Below, piece by piece: positions 1 through 8,381 of a stretch of 64,000 bases of DNA; the first letter of the stretch is position 1, and every line of letters starts with the position of its first letter. Under the pieces are notes generated by a model that was not told where the DNA came from, did not search any database, and saw only the letters and a list, made by a program, of their open reading frames with translations. This DNA comes from an uncultured Eubacteriales bacterium. Its GTDB lineage: Bacteria > Bacillota > Clostridia > Oscillospirales > CAG-272. The stretch lies in NCBI GenBank assembly GCA_934503195.1, contig CAKSVM010000003.1:11598-75597 (forward strand), given 5' to 3'. The position numbers and the translations under genes were made by a program.

Positions 1-925
1 GAGACTCGTCGATCATTTCTTCAAAAGTTTTTTCTGTGTTCTCGCTCATAATATAGTGAACCTCCTGAATAATTTCGCCCGGCGTTGACGCGCCCGCGGC
101 GATTCCCACCTTCATATGGGGTTTAACATACTCGAGCGGAATGGAGGAAGCATCTTCAATCAAGAAAGTCAGCTTACAATTCTGTTCACATATGGAAAAG
201 AGCTTTCGTGTGTTCGAACTGTCTTTTCCGCCGATAACCAACATCATATCCATTTTTCGGGATAGCTTCAAGACTTCATTCTGCCTATTTTCTGTTACAC
301 TGCATATTGTATCATAAATTTTTGAATTTGTACAGACCTTTTTGAAAACTTTTTGCGATGAAAGCCATTCTTTTACGTTTTGCGTAGTCTGAGCGACAAG
401 AACGGCATCTTTTTTGTGCGTTTTTTCAGCCTCAAAAGCCGCCAGAAGCTCGTCCGAGGTCGGTTTCGCGATCGTTTTTCCGTTAGCGTAGCTAATTATC
501 CCCTCGACCTCTGGGTGTGAGGGGTCGCCGAGGATGCAGAAAAGCGTGTCGGGCATCGTCTCACAGGCGGCGATCCGCTGGATCCGCGACACGTGCGGGC
601 AGGTGCAGTCGACGATTTCGAGGAAGGAATTCGCTTTCTTCATCGAATCAAGCTTTTCGGACAGCTCCTTCGTGATGCCGTGCGCGCGGGTGCAGATGAT
701 CGTCGGCGTCGCCTCGCCGGTTGTTTCCATAATCATATCGAGGTCGGACTCGCCGACGATCCGGACGCCTTTTTCCTCGAGCGACGCTATGTAGGACGGG
801 TTGTGAATCAGCTTTCCGAGCGTGAAGACGCGTTTTCCGGTCGAAATCGCGCGTTCGACTGCGTCGACGGCGTTCTTTACGCCGAAGCAGAAGCCCGCGA
901 GCTTCGCTACGAAAATCTCAGCCAT
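1..925 (-). CDS. ispH: 4-hydroxy-3-methylbut-2-enyl diphosphate reductase, probably fused to ribosomal protein S1 (partial)
   Basis: IspH makes IPP and DMAPP in the last step of the MEP isoprenoid pathway using a 4Fe-4S cluster. I translated this frame directly, since it runs off the window edge. The start is the ATG at 925, overlapping the plsC stop by 8 bp. The three cluster cysteines are visible: GFCFGVK (Cys13), DCTCPHV (Cys109) and DTICSV (Cys208). Other family motifs are IHNP, THR-like CTRAHG, AQTTQN and the C-terminal GAST(P). About 308 codons are open with no stop. IspH alone is near 285-295 residues, and the last visible residues (TEKTFEEMIDES) resemble the N-terminal lead-in of S1 proteins. 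In many Clostridia IspH is fused to S1, so the continuation is probably S1 RNA-binding repeats; that part is outside the window and is inference. It is the last visible gene of the rpiR-to-ispH operon. Confidence 0.95.
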   Translation of the reverse strand, partial: MAEIFVAKLAGFCFGVKNAVDAVERAISTGKRVFTLGKLIHNPSYIASLEEKGVRIVGESDLDMIMETTGEATPTIICTRAHGITKELSEKLDSMKKANSFLEIVDCTCPHVSRIQRIAACETMPDTLFCILGDPSHPEVEGIISYANGKTIAKPTSDELLAAFEAEKTHKKDAVLVAQTTQNVKEWLSSQKVFKKVCTNSKIYDTICSVTENRQNEVLKLSRKMDMMLVIGGKDSSNTRKLFSICEQNCKLTFLIEDASSIPLEYVKPHMKVGIAAGASTPGEIIQEVHYIMSENTEKTFEEMIDES

Positions 926-1571
926 CCGATTTTTCCCCGCCGGACGGCAGCGCGCCCGCGTTTTTAATCGAAATTATGTCGTCGAAAATCAGCTTCGCGC
1001 CGCGCTCGTACTCGGCGGATCCGCCCTTTTCGAAGCCGAACGAATCGTAGGAAATCGGCTTTCCGATGTGGATCGTGATCGGCCGGAAGAGCCGCACGCG
1101 TGAATTTTTCGTCTCGATGTACATCGGCAGAACCGGAACCTTGGCGTGCCAGACGGCCATCGCCGCGCCGCCCTTGACGTTGTCGCGCGTCGATTCAAGC
1201 TCGCGCCCGGCAAAGCGGTGTCCCTGCGGGAACATCCCGACGACCTCGCCCGATTCGAGCAGATTTATAGACTTTTTGATCGATCCGGCCGAATTTCCCT
1301 TTCGGTCGACCGGGAACGCGCCGAGTGCCGTGATCAGCTTTCCGAGCAATGGAATGGAAAATAGTTCTTTTTTTGCCATAAAACGTATCTGCCGCTTCGT
1401 CGCGACGGCCATCACGATTACGTCAAAGAACGAAATATGATTCGCGCAGGCGAGATAACCGCCCTCCATCGGCTCGTTTTCCGCACCGACGACCTTGATG
1501 CGGAAGGCTTTTTTAATGAATCCGGCGAGATGCTTATACACGCGTTCATACAAATTTAACTTTTTCTTCAT
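918..1571 (-). CDS. plsC: 1-acyl-sn-glycerol-3-phosphate acyltransferase family protein
   Basis: PlsC-type enzymes transfer a fatty acyl group to lysophosphatidic acid at the inner membrane face to give phosphatidic acid. The 217-residue protein has the catalytic HX4D box as NHISFFD (His45, Asp50) and the glycerophosphate-binding box as FPQGHR (residues 114-119). The usual second box is FPEGTR/S; the Glu to Gln and Thr to His changes also occur in some clostridial relatives as I recall, but they are worth noting. A basic N-terminus precedes the catalytic region and no clear membrane helix is seen. The start ATG overlaps the cmk stop by 4 bp and the stop overlaps ispH, so translation is coupled across cmk-plsC-ispH. 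This gene order is conserved in Clostridia. Confidence 0.92.
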   Translation of the reverse strand: MKKKLNLYERVYKHLAGFIKKAFRIKVVGAENEPMEGGYLACANHISFFDVIVMAVATKRQIRFMAKKELFSIPLLGKLITALGAFPVDRKGNSAGSIKKSINLLESGEVVGMFPQGHRFAGRELESTRDNVKGGAAMAVWHAKVPVLPMYIETKNSRVRLFRPITIHIGKPISYDSFGFEKGGSAEYERGAKLIFDDIISIKNAGALPSGGEKSDG

Positions 1572-2230
1572 TTCGCGCGCTCCGAAATGATCGCGAGGGC
1601 CTTTTCGACCGTCTCGTCGAAATCTCCGGTGTTGTCAAGCTCGATCGCGTCGTCGGCCTTGACGGCGGGCGCGACCTCGCGGGTCCGGTCGGCCTTGTCG
1701 CGCGCCTCAAGATCGGCCAGAACGGCCTCGAAAGTAGTGTCGATGCCCTTTTCAAGCAGCTCGCGGAGCCGGCGTCTCGCGCGCTCCTCGGGCTTCACGG
1801 TGACGAAGAATTTCACGTCGGCGTCGGGCAGAATGACCGTTCCGATGTCGCGGCCGTCCATGATGACCGGATTTTTCCGCGCGAAATCCCGCTGAGTCTC
1901 AAGCAGAAATTCGCGCACCTCCGGGATCGCCGAGACCTTCGACGCGTACATCGACATCTCGGGCGTGCGTATCTCGTCGCCGACTCTCGATTTGTCGAGA
2001 TAGACGACCTGTTTTCCGTCTTCAAGCTCGACATTGACCGAAATCGACTTCAGAAGCTCAGCGACCTTCTCGCGGTCGGCCGGGTCGATTCCGGCTCTTT
2101 TCACCGCGAAGCCGACCGTGCGGTAGAGCGCGCCGGTGTCAAGATACGTGATTCCGAGTCGTTTTGCGATCTCCTTCGCGAGCGTGGACTTCCCCGCCCC
2201 GCTCGGCCCGTCAAGCGCGATTTTCAGCAT
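1568..2230 (-). CDS. cmk: Cytidylate (CMP/dCMP) kinase
   Basis: Phosphorylates CMP and dCMP to the diphosphates with ATP. The P-loop is at the N-terminus (GPSGAGKST, residues 8-16), followed by TYLDTGALYR, the typical substrate-binding segment, and MDGRDIGTVI in the middle, all hallmarks of bacterial Cmk. Length is 220 residues, normal for the family. I chose the ATG at 2230 because a strong AAGGGG ribosome site lies 8 nt upstream; a TTG six codons earlier sits within that site. It overlaps plsC by 4 bp. About 60 bp separate it from the upstream flavoprotein gene, with no terminator visible, so it is probably in the same transcript. Confidence 0.96.
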   Translation of the reverse strand: MLKIALDGPSGAGKSTLAKEIAKRLGITYLDTGALYRTVGFAVKRAGIDPADREKVAELLKSISVNVELEDGKQVVYLDKSRVGDEIRTPEMSMYASKVSAIPEVREFLLETQRDFARKNPVIMDGRDIGTVILPDADVKFFVTVKPEERARRRLRELLEKGIDTTFEAVLADLEARDKADRTREVAPAVKADDAIELDNTGDFDETVEKALAIISERAK

Positions 2231-2290
2231 AAGAATTACCCCTTTCAACCGTCCTTCCGGAAAAAGACGGCATGACCGAATTGTACAAAT

Positions 2291-3553
2291 TTAATTGTCG
2301 GATTCCGTGTCCCCTGACATGACCGCGGACAAAGCCGCGAGGTGCGCCGTCGAGAACGCGATCTGCAAATTGAACCCGCCCGTGTAGGCGTCGACGTCGA
2401 TTATCTCGCCCGCGAAATATAGATTTTTCACGAGCTTCGACTCCATCGTCTTCGGCGAGATTTCCTTGACCGAAACGCCGCCTGAAGTGACAATCGCCTC
2501 GTCGATCGGACGGAATTTCGTCGCGGTCAGCGTAAGTCCCTTGAGGACGGAAATCAGCCTGTGACGTTCATCTTTCGTGATCACGTTGACCTTTTTCCGC
2601 TCGTCGATTCCCGAGAGTCTGACAACGACCGGAATGAGCTTCGACGGAAGCAGATCACCGAGCGAATTCACGAAATCCTTATTCGAATATTTGGAAAAAT
2701 CCAACTGGACGCGCCTGTCGAGCGTCTGAAAATCCAGCGCGGGTTTGAGGTCAATCGATAGCCTGTAGCGCATTCCCGGAAGCTTTTTCATGTGGCTCGA
2801 CGCCGACAGAACAAGCGGCCCGGAAAGTCCGAAATGTGTAAATAAAAGCTCGCCCTGTTCCTCAAAAACCTCACGTCCCGCCTGATCCGAAACAGTCAGC
2901 GTGACGTTCTTCAGCGAAAGCCCCATAAGCTCCTTCACAAAGCCCTCGGCACACTCAACCGGAACGAGCGCGGGCTTCGGCGCAACGATCGTGTGACCGG
3001 CCTCCGCCGCCATTCTGTAACCGTCACCGGTCGACCCGGTGAGCGGATAAGACGCCCCTCCGGTCGCGAGGATCACATGACCAAAATCGACTTTTCCCGC
3101 ATCGGTCTCAACGCCTTTTATCATCTTTTTCCCGTCCGGATCCTCTTCAATAATCAGATGCTTCGCGTCGGCGTGAAGAATTTTCACGCCGAGCCGATCA
3201 ATGCTCCGCTTCAGCGCGCCGCAGATATCGGCCGCCCGATCCGACTCCGGAAAGACGCGGTTTCCGCGCTCGGTTTTGAGCGGAACGCCGCGGTTCTCAA
3301 AGAAATCCATCACGTCCCGCGGCCCGAACGCGTTCAGAGCCGTGTACATGAACCGCGGATTTGTAGGAATGTTAGAAATATGCGTATTTATGTCGCTGTT
3401 ATTTGTGACATTGCAACGACCTTTTCCGGTGATCAGAAGCTTCCGCCCCGGACGGTCGCTGTGTTCGATAAGTGTCACATCAGCCCCGGCCTCAGCGGCC
3501 GTAATCGCGGCCATCATCCCGGCCGCGCCCGCGCCGACGATTCCGATTTTCAT
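2291..3553 (-). CDS. NAD(P)/FAD-dependent oxidoreductase, HI0933/BaiN-like family
   Basis: A 420-residue flavoprotein of the HI0933 (YhiN/BaiN) family. The N-terminal Rossmann fold has the dinucleotide motif GAGAAGMMAA (from residue 7), followed by the family-specific GKGRCNVTN at about residues 43-51. A second conserved segment, ATGGASYP, is near residue 165, and the C-terminal FAD-contact segment GGFNLQIAFSTAH is near residue 395. Substrates are unknown for most members; some reduce bile-acid intermediates, but nothing here shows that activity. The start ATG overlaps the rpiR stop by 4 bp. In Clostridia this family often sits directly upstream of cmk, as here. Family assignment is firm; the physiological role is open. 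Confidence 0.9.
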   Translation of the reverse strand: MKIGIVGAGAAGMMAAITAAEAGADVTLIEHSDRPGRKLLITGKGRCNVTNNSDINTHISNIPTNPRFMYTALNAFGPRDVMDFFENRGVPLKTERGNRVFPESDRAADICGALKRSIDRLGVKILHADAKHLIIEEDPDGKKMIKGVETDAGKVDFGHVILATGGASYPLTGSTGDGYRMAAEAGHTIVAPKPALVPVECAEGFVKELMGLSLKNVTLTVSDQAGREVFEEQGELLFTHFGLSGPLVLSASSHMKKLPGMRYRLSIDLKPALDFQTLDRRVQLDFSKYSNKDFVNSLGDLLPSKLIPVVVRLSGIDERKKVNVITKDERHRLISVLKGLTLTATKFRPIDEAIVTSGGVSVKEISPKTMESKLVKNLYFAGEIIDVDAYTGGFNLQIAFSTAHLAALSAVMSGDTESDN

Positions 3554-4452
3554 CGCGCACCGTCCTCATTTTTCGAGTCGTGCGACTTGTCGTAAACGTC
3601 GTACTCATCCCAGATTTGTTCAAGTTTGCTAAAAGTTTCGGAGACTTCGTCCTGCTTTTTGCGTCCGATTGCCACAATCAGCGCGTTGATGATCGAAAGC
3701 GGCGCGACGAGCGAGTCGACGAACGACGCCATGTCGCTCTTCGCGAGGAGCGTATCGTCGGCCAGCGCGGCAATCGGCGAGGCCGGGCTGTCGGTGATCG
3801 AAACGACGTGCGCCGACTGCTTTTTCGCGTATTCAAGCGCGTTGATAATCCGCTTCGAGTAGCGCGGGAAGCTGATTCCGATGATCACGTCGCCCTTCGA
3901 AATCCGCAGAATCTGCTCGAAAATCTCTGATCCGGAGGTCGTCCGGACGAGCCGGACGTGCGGGAAAATCAGGCTTAAATAATGGTACATGAAGCTTGCG
4001 AGCGACGACGACGAGCGCATTCCGATGATGTAAATCATCTTCGCGCCGATCATCGCGTCGACGGCCGAGTCGAAGCTCTTCCGGTCGATCTCCTCAAGCG
4101 TTCTTTTGATTTTGTCGATGTCCGAACAGAGGACTTTTTCGAGCAGATCCGAGTCGCCGATGCGGTCGTTTGTGATCTCGATGCGCTGAAGCGCGGTGAG
4201 CTTCGTCCGGATCAGCTCCTGAAGCGAATGCTGAAGCTCCGGATAGCCGTCAAAACCGAGTTCAATCGCGAATCTTACAACCGTAGATTCCGAAACTCCG
4301 GCGAGATTTCCGAGCTTCGCGGCGGTCATGTAGGCCGCCTTGTCGTAGTGTTCGAGCATGAAAGCCGCGATGTGCCGCTGCCCCTTCGAAAAAGTCGGGA
4401 GCTTCTGTTCGATGGTATTCAAAAGGTCGTTTTGCTTGTATTCATTATTCAT
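3550..4452 (-). CDS. MurR/RpiR-family transcriptional regulator
   Basis: A 300-residue regulator with an N-terminal RpiR helix-turn-helix (about residues 1-80; note AAKLGNLAGVSESTVVRFAIELGF, split here only by its position near residues 43-66) and a C-terminal SIS sugar-phosphate isomerase-like domain (about 125-265; IYIIGMRSSSSLASF and GISFPRYSKR mark the phosphosugar site). Such proteins sense phosphosugars. The ATG at 4452 has no good ribosome site close by; AGGAGG is about 33 nt upstream, before a short hairpin, and a nine-codon reading frame overlaps the start (see findings). It is the first gene of the operon running to ispH. Three GCAAC-N4-GTTGC palindromes lie 90-180 bp upstream, so autoregulation is possible but unproven. 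Confidence 0.92.
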   Translation of the reverse strand: MNNEYKQNDLLNTIEQKLPTFSKGQRHIAAFMLEHYDKAAYMTAAKLGNLAGVSESTVVRFAIELGFDGYPELQHSLQELIRTKLTALQRIEITNDRIGDSDLLEKVLCSDIDKIKRTLEEIDRKSFDSAVDAMIGAKMIYIIGMRSSSSLASFMYHYLSLIFPHVRLVRTTSGSEIFEQILRISKGDVIIGISFPRYSKRIINALEYAKKQSAHVVSITDSPASPIAALADDTLLAKSDMASFVDSLVAPLSIINALIVAIGRKKQDEVSETFSKLEQIWDEYDVYDKSHDSKNEDGAR

Positions 4453-4542
4453 AAATCGTGAGCGAAGTCATACGGCGACGCCGCTCCTCCTAAAAATATT
4501 TGTCCGTTTTGTGCAACTTTTGGACTGTTTTCTATGGATTGT

Positions 4543-4629
4543 GCAACGTATGTTGCGCTATAATCAATTCCGTAACAAGCATTTTGCAACATAGGTTGCG
4601 AAACCGGCTTATTTCACAACGCAAGTTGC
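4543..4629. promoter_or_regulatory. Cluster of three GCAAC-N4-GTTGC palindromes
   Basis: Dyads at 4543-4556 (spacer GTAT), 4586-4599 (spacer ATAG) and 4616-4629 (left arm ACAAC, spacer GCAA), centre distances 43 and 30 bp. They occupy the intergenic space between the rpiR start and the purD stop. A lone GCAAC half-site is at 4513-4517. The same dyad recurs at three other intergenic places in the window. They look like operators for an unidentified dimeric regulator; the neighbouring RpiR protein is one candidate. Confidence 0.6.
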
Positions 4630-4635
4630 AAAATA

Positions 4636-5904
4636 TCATTTCACGCCGATATCGTGGCGGTAGTGCATATCCTTGAAATGTACGTGTCCGATCGCCTCGT
4701 AAGCGCGTTTTATCGCCGCGTCGAGGTTGTCGCCCTTCGCGGTGACGCCAAGAACGCGTCCGCCGGAAGTCAATAATTTCCCGTCAGAAAGCGTGGTTCC
4801 GGCGTGATAGACGACGCAGTCGGGCTGATCCTTGAACCAGTCAAGTCCGGTGATCTCATAGCCTTTTTGGTACTTCACGGGGTATCCGCCCGACGCCGCG
4901 ACGACGCAGACGCAGGCGTTGTCCTCCCACTCGATGTCAATTTCGTCGAGCTTTTCGTCGATGACCGCGTTTATGATATCGATGAAATCAGTCTTGAGTC
5001 TCGGCAGGACGACCTGCGTTTCAGGGTCGCCGAAGCGCGAATTGTACTCGATGACCTTAGGTCCGTTTTGTGTAATCATCAGGCCGAAATAGATAACGCC
5101 TTTGAAGGGTCTTCCCTCGCGCGACATGGCCGCGATCGTCGGCTTGAAGATCGTTTCCATGCAGAGCGCGGCGATTTCGGGGCTGTAAATCCGGCTCGGC
5201 GAGAAGGTTCCCATGCCGCCGGTATTCGGGCCTTTATCGTTGTCGAACGCGCGCTTGTGATCCTGCGCGGAGACCATCGGCTTGACGGTTTTTCCGTCGG
5301 TGAACGCGAGAACCGAAACCTCGGGTCCGGTCAGGAATTCCTCGATGACGACGCGGTTTCCGGCGTCTCCGAAGACCTTGTCGTCCATGATTTCGTGAAC
5401 TCCGGCCTCGGCATCGGCGAGATTTTCGGCGATTATGACGCCCTTTCCGAGTGCGAGTCCCTCGGCTTTGATTACGGTCGGGAAAGAATTCTGTTTCTTT
5501 ATATAATTTATAGCTTCGGCGGAATTGTCAAAAACCTCATACCCAGCAGTCGGAATTCCGTACTTTTTCATAAGATTTTTCGAAAAAACCTTACTTCCCT
5601 CGATGATCGCGGCGTTCTGACGCGGGCCGAACGCGCGGATTCCCTCGGCCTCAAGATGGTCGACCATGCCGAGCATCAGCGGGTCGTCGGGCGCGACGAA
5701 GACGAGATCGGCGTGAAGTTCCTTCGCCGCCTTGACGATTCCATCGACATCCGTTGCTTTGATCGGCAGATTTTCGCAGATTTCGGCCGTTCCGCCGTTG
5801 CCGGGCGCGCACCAGAGCTTGCCGCAGTTCGGGCTTTCGGCGAGCTTCGCGGCGATCGCGTGTTCGCGTCCGCCGCCGCCGACGATGAGAATATTCTGTT
5901 TCAT
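4636..5904 (-). CDS. purD: Phosphoribosylamine-glycine ligase (GARS)
   Basis: Second step of de novo purine synthesis: 5-phosphoribosylamine plus glycine and ATP give GAR. The 422-residue protein shows the PurD N-terminal motif LIVGGGGREHA, the ATP-grasp lid and loop (KAEGLALGKGV near residue 150; EEFLTGPEVSVL near 200), and the family signature NTGGMG(T)FSP followed by YNSRFGDPETQ. Length is normal. The ATG at 5904 is chosen because a GGAGG site lies 7 nt upstream; an upstream TTG is within that site. It follows the asd stop by 2 bp, so asd-purD is a two-gene operon. No other purine gene is adjacent, which is unusual because pur genes are often clustered in Firmicutes. Confidence 0.97.
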   Translation of the reverse strand: MKQNILIVGGGGREHAIAAKLAESPNCGKLWCAPGNGGTAEICENLPIKATDVDGIVKAAKELHADLVFVAPDDPLMLGMVDHLEAEGIRAFGPRQNAAIIEGSKVFSKNLMKKYGIPTAGYEVFDNSAEAINYIKKQNSFPTVIKAEGLALGKGVIIAENLADAEAGVHEIMDDKVFGDAGNRVVIEEFLTGPEVSVLAFTDGKTVKPMVSAQDHKRAFDNDKGPNTGGMGTFSPSRIYSPEIAALCMETIFKPTIAAMSREGRPFKGVIYFGLMITQNGPKVIEYNSRFGDPETQVVLPRLKTDFIDIINAVIDEKLDEIDIEWEDNACVCVVAASGGYPVKYQKGYEITGLDWFKDQPDCVVYHAGTTLSDGKLLTSGGRVLGVTAKGDNLDAAIKRAYEAIGHVHFKDMHYRHDIGVK

Positions 5905-5906
5905 AA

Positions 5907-6995
5907 TCAAACCTCCGCAGTGAGATAGCCCTCACGATAAAGAAGTTCAGCAATTTCTACAGCTCCGCCAGCCGCTCCGCGCAGAGTGTTGTGTGAAAGG
6001 CCAACAAATTTGTAGTCAAACAGCGAGTCCTCGCGGAGTCTTCCGAGCGAAATCGCCATTCCGCCCTCAAGATCGCGGTCAAGCCGGGTCTGCGGACGGT
6101 TGTCCTCCTCAAAATAGTGGATGAACTGCTTCGGAGCGTGCGGAAGTCCGAGTTCCTGCGGCTTGCCCGAATAATTCGCCCAAGCTTCGAGGATCTCATC
6201 TTTCGTCGGTTTTTCGGCGAAATCCACAAATACAGCCGCGGTGTGTCCGTCAGAAACCGGCACTCTGATGCACTGAGTCGTGATCAGCGGCGCGTCAGCC
6301 TTTACAATTTCGCCGTTTTCAACGTGTCCCCAGATCTTCAGCGGCTCTTTTTCGGACTTTTCCTCCTCGCCGCCGATGTACGGGATGACGTTGTCGATCA
6401 TTTCCGGCCACTCGCGGAAGGTCTTTCCGGCACCCGAAATTGCCTGATAGGTCGTCGCGACGACGCGGGTCGGCTTCCATTTGAGGAGCGGCGTCAGCGC
6501 GGGGACGTAGGACTGAATCGAGCAGTTTGGCTTGACGGCGACAAAGCCGCGCTTTGTGCCGAGCCGTTTACGCTGCGAATCGATGACCGCGAGGTGCGAA
6601 TCGTTGATCTCGGGAATCACCATCGGGACGTCGGGCGTCCAGCGATTGGCCGAGTTGTTCGAAACGACCGGAATTTCGGCCTTCGCGTAAGCCTCTTCGA
6701 GAGCCTTGATTTCGTCTTTTTTCATGTCAACCGCACAAAAAACGAAGTCGACAAGCGGCTTGATTTCGTCTATTTTCGACGAATCCATGACGATCATGTC
6801 CCTGACCGACTCAGGCATCGGGGTCTGGAGCTTCCAGCGGCCGCCGAGAGCCTCCTCGTAAGTTTTCCCTGCCGAGCGCGGCGACGCGACGAGCGCGGTG
6901 ATCTCAAAATAGGGGTGATCCTGAAGCAGGGTGATGAATCTCTGCCCGACCATACCGGTTGCGCCGACTATTCCGGCGCGGAGCTTGTTCTGCAT
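5907..6995 (-). CDS. asd: Aspartate-semialdehyde dehydrogenase
   Basis: Reduces aspartyl phosphate to the semialdehyde with NADPH, feeding lysine, methionine, threonine and diaminopimelate synthesis. From the ATG at 6995 the protein has 362 residues. It has the N-terminal NADP motif GATGMVGQRF, the catalytic cysteine in KPNCSIQ (Cys158) and the C-terminal NTLRGAAGGAVE segment. The sequence is of the longer type more common in archaea, fungi and some anaerobes than the E. coli type. The chosen start has GGAGG 8 nt upstream; an in-frame start ten codons earlier is less well placed. A strong promoter lies just upstream at 7029-7057. Confidence 0.95.
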   Translation of the reverse strand: MQNKLRAGIVGATGMVGQRFITLLQDHPYFEITALVASPRSAGKTYEEALGGRWKLQTPMPESVRDMIVMDSSKIDEIKPLVDFVFCAVDMKKDEIKALEEAYAKAEIPVVSNNSANRWTPDVPMVIPEINDSHLAVIDSQRKRLGTKRGFVAVKPNCSIQSYVPALTPLLKWKPTRVVATTYQAISGAGKTFREWPEMIDNVIPYIGGEEEKSEKEPLKIWGHVENGEIVKADAPLITTQCIRVPVSDGHTAAVFVDFAEKPTKDEILEAWANYSGKPQELGLPHAPKQFIHYFEEDNRPQTRLDRDLEGGMAISLGRLREDSLFDYKFVGLSHNTLRGAAGGAVEIAELLYREGYLTAEV

Positions 6996-7028
6996 GATGG
7001 TATCCTCCAGTAATTTTTTCATCATTAT

Positions 7029-7057
7029 ATTATAGCAGTTTTTTTGGCGGATGTCAA
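7029..7057 (-). promoter_or_regulatory. Sigma-A promoter of asd-purD
   Basis: On the minus strand TTGACA (7052-7057), a 17-bp spacer and TATAAT (7029-7034), 34 bp before the asd ATG. Confidence 0.85.
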
Positions 7058-7144
7058 CTGGTTTGATGTAAATATTTTGCTCGCGGAGGCGCAGTTTTTT
7101 GCGGTTTTACCGCGTTTTTTCGTACACATTTCCATAATTGTCCA

Positions 7145-7173
7145 TTGACATCGCGCCAAAAATGTGGTATACT
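7145..7173 (+). promoter_or_regulatory. Sigma-A promoter of alpha/beta hydrolase
   Basis: TTGACA (7145-7150), 17-bp spacer, TATACT (7168-7173). It lies inside a possible longer frame beginning at 7138, which argues for the downstream ATG at 7201. Confidence 0.85.
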
Positions 7174-7200
7174 AAAAGAAAAAGCAATGGAGAACGTGAA

Positions 7201-8094
7201 ATGTCAGCACAAAAAACGATAGATCTTCAGGAACGCAATGTCAAAATCCGCTCACCTGAAAGCCCGCGCGCCGTTGTCCAGATCGCGCACGGAATGGAGG
7301 AGCATCAGGATCGTTATAAAGTTTTCGTAGACTACCTATTAACAAAAAATCTCGCCGTCGTCACAGCTGATATGCGCGGACACGGAGCGAAAACACCCAA
7401 GGAGGACCTCGGCTGGTTCGCCGACCGCGATGGCTGGAAGCTGCTGATTGAGGATCAGCTGAAGATCCGCGAATATATCGCAAAGGAATTTCCCAGCCTT
7501 CCGGTCTACCTCGTCGCGCACTCGATGGGCAGCATAATCTCGCGCGTCGTTTTGCAGAAAAACTCGTCGCTTTACGACAAAGTCGTCCTCACCGGATACC
7601 CGAATTATCAGGCCGCGGCGGGATTCGGCGTGTTTTTAGCAAATATCTGCCAGACTTTTGCGGGCTCGCGCGGACGTTCAAAGCTGCTGAACAAGCTCTC
7701 AACCGGAGTCTTCAATCGCTCGATCGAGTCGCCCGAAACCGACTTCGACTGGATCAGCTACGACCGCGAAAACATAACGAAATTCGTCGAAGATCCGCTC
7801 TGCGGCTTCGGATTCACAGTCTCGGCGATGCGCGATCTCTTCACGCTGGTCGATTATATGCACGACACATCGAGATGTGAATATGTGAATTCTGAACTTC
7901 CGTTTCTCCTGCTCTCGGGCGAGGATGACCCGTGTACCGGTGGGGAAGCAGGTCGAAACGACTCAATCGAAACGCTGAAAATGTCAGGATTTGCTCAGAT
8001 TTCGGTCAAAACCTACCCGAAAATGCGGCACGAAATTCTCAATGAAGCCGAGAAAAAAATTGTGTTTTCTGATATTTCAGATTTTTTCGCCTGA
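7201..8094 (+). CDS. Alpha/beta hydrolase, monoacylglycerol lipase/lysophospholipase-like
   Basis: A 297-residue serine hydrolase of the Hydrolase_4 (serine aminopeptidase S33) type. The oxyanion segment IAHGMEEH is near residue 28, the nucleophile elbow AHSMGS gives Ser108, the acid is probably in LLSGEDDP near residue 238 and the histidine in PKMRHEI near residue 279. There is no signal peptide, so it acts in the cytoplasm, probably on monoacylglycerols or similar esters; the substrate is inferred only from family likeness. The ATG at 7201 follows a GGAGA site and lies 28 bp downstream of the -10 box. Monocistronic, with a hairpin terminator downstream. Confidence 0.88.
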   Translation: MSAQKTIDLQERNVKIRSPESPRAVVQIAHGMEEHQDRYKVFVDYLLTKNLAVVTADMRGHGAKTPKEDLGWFADRDGWKLLIEDQLKIREYIAKEFPSLPVYLVAHSMGSIISRVVLQKNSSLYDKVVLTGYPNYQAAAGFGVFLANICQTFAGSRGRSKLLNKLSTGVFNRSIESPETDFDWISYDRENITKFVEDPLCGFGFTVSAMRDLFTLVDYMHDTSRCEYVNSELPFLLLSGEDDPCTGGEAGRNDSIETLKMSGFAQISVKTYPKMRHEILNEAEKKIVFSDISDFFA

Positions 8095-8108
8095 AATAAA
8101 CAGAATTC

Positions 8109-8151
8109 CCGCGCGGATACGCCCACCAAAAGGCCTCTTCGCGCGGTTTTT
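8109..8151 (+). terminator. Rho-independent terminator after hydrolase
   Basis: CCGCGCG and CGCGCGG arms with a long inner loop containing a GGC/GCC pair, then five T residues. Confidence 0.6.
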
Positions 8152-8288
8152 GTAATTTGCAAATATTCGCTTTGCGGATATAAGTAATTTCTATGAACTG
8201 CTCATGAGAAATAATCGTCGTTTCATTCATTAGTTATTTTGCTGTCCGATTTCAAATCCATATCGCAAAAGATCGTCTGTTTTGCCCA

Positions 8289-8317
8289 TTGCATTTTCTC
8301 GTACGACGTGATATAAT
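8289..8317 (+). promoter_or_regulatory. Sigma-A promoter of second hydrolase
   Basis: TTGCAT (8289-8294), 17-bp spacer, TATAAT (8312-8317); 64 bp before the chosen ATG. Confidence 0.75.
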
Positions 8318-8381
8318 AGTATCGGTTAGCAAGCGATAACTCGATATGAATAACCGTTCGATCGGTGAAAGGAGACGCAAA

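Noticed and set aside
4558..4563. A plus-strand TATAAT as promoter next to the first palindrome cluster
   Set aside because: It would transcribe antisense to purD, and no -35 box stands 16-18 bp upstream.
4804..5928. A 374-codon plus-strand frame opposite purD
   Set aside because: It is the antisense of a well-recognised gene and lacks a ribosome site.
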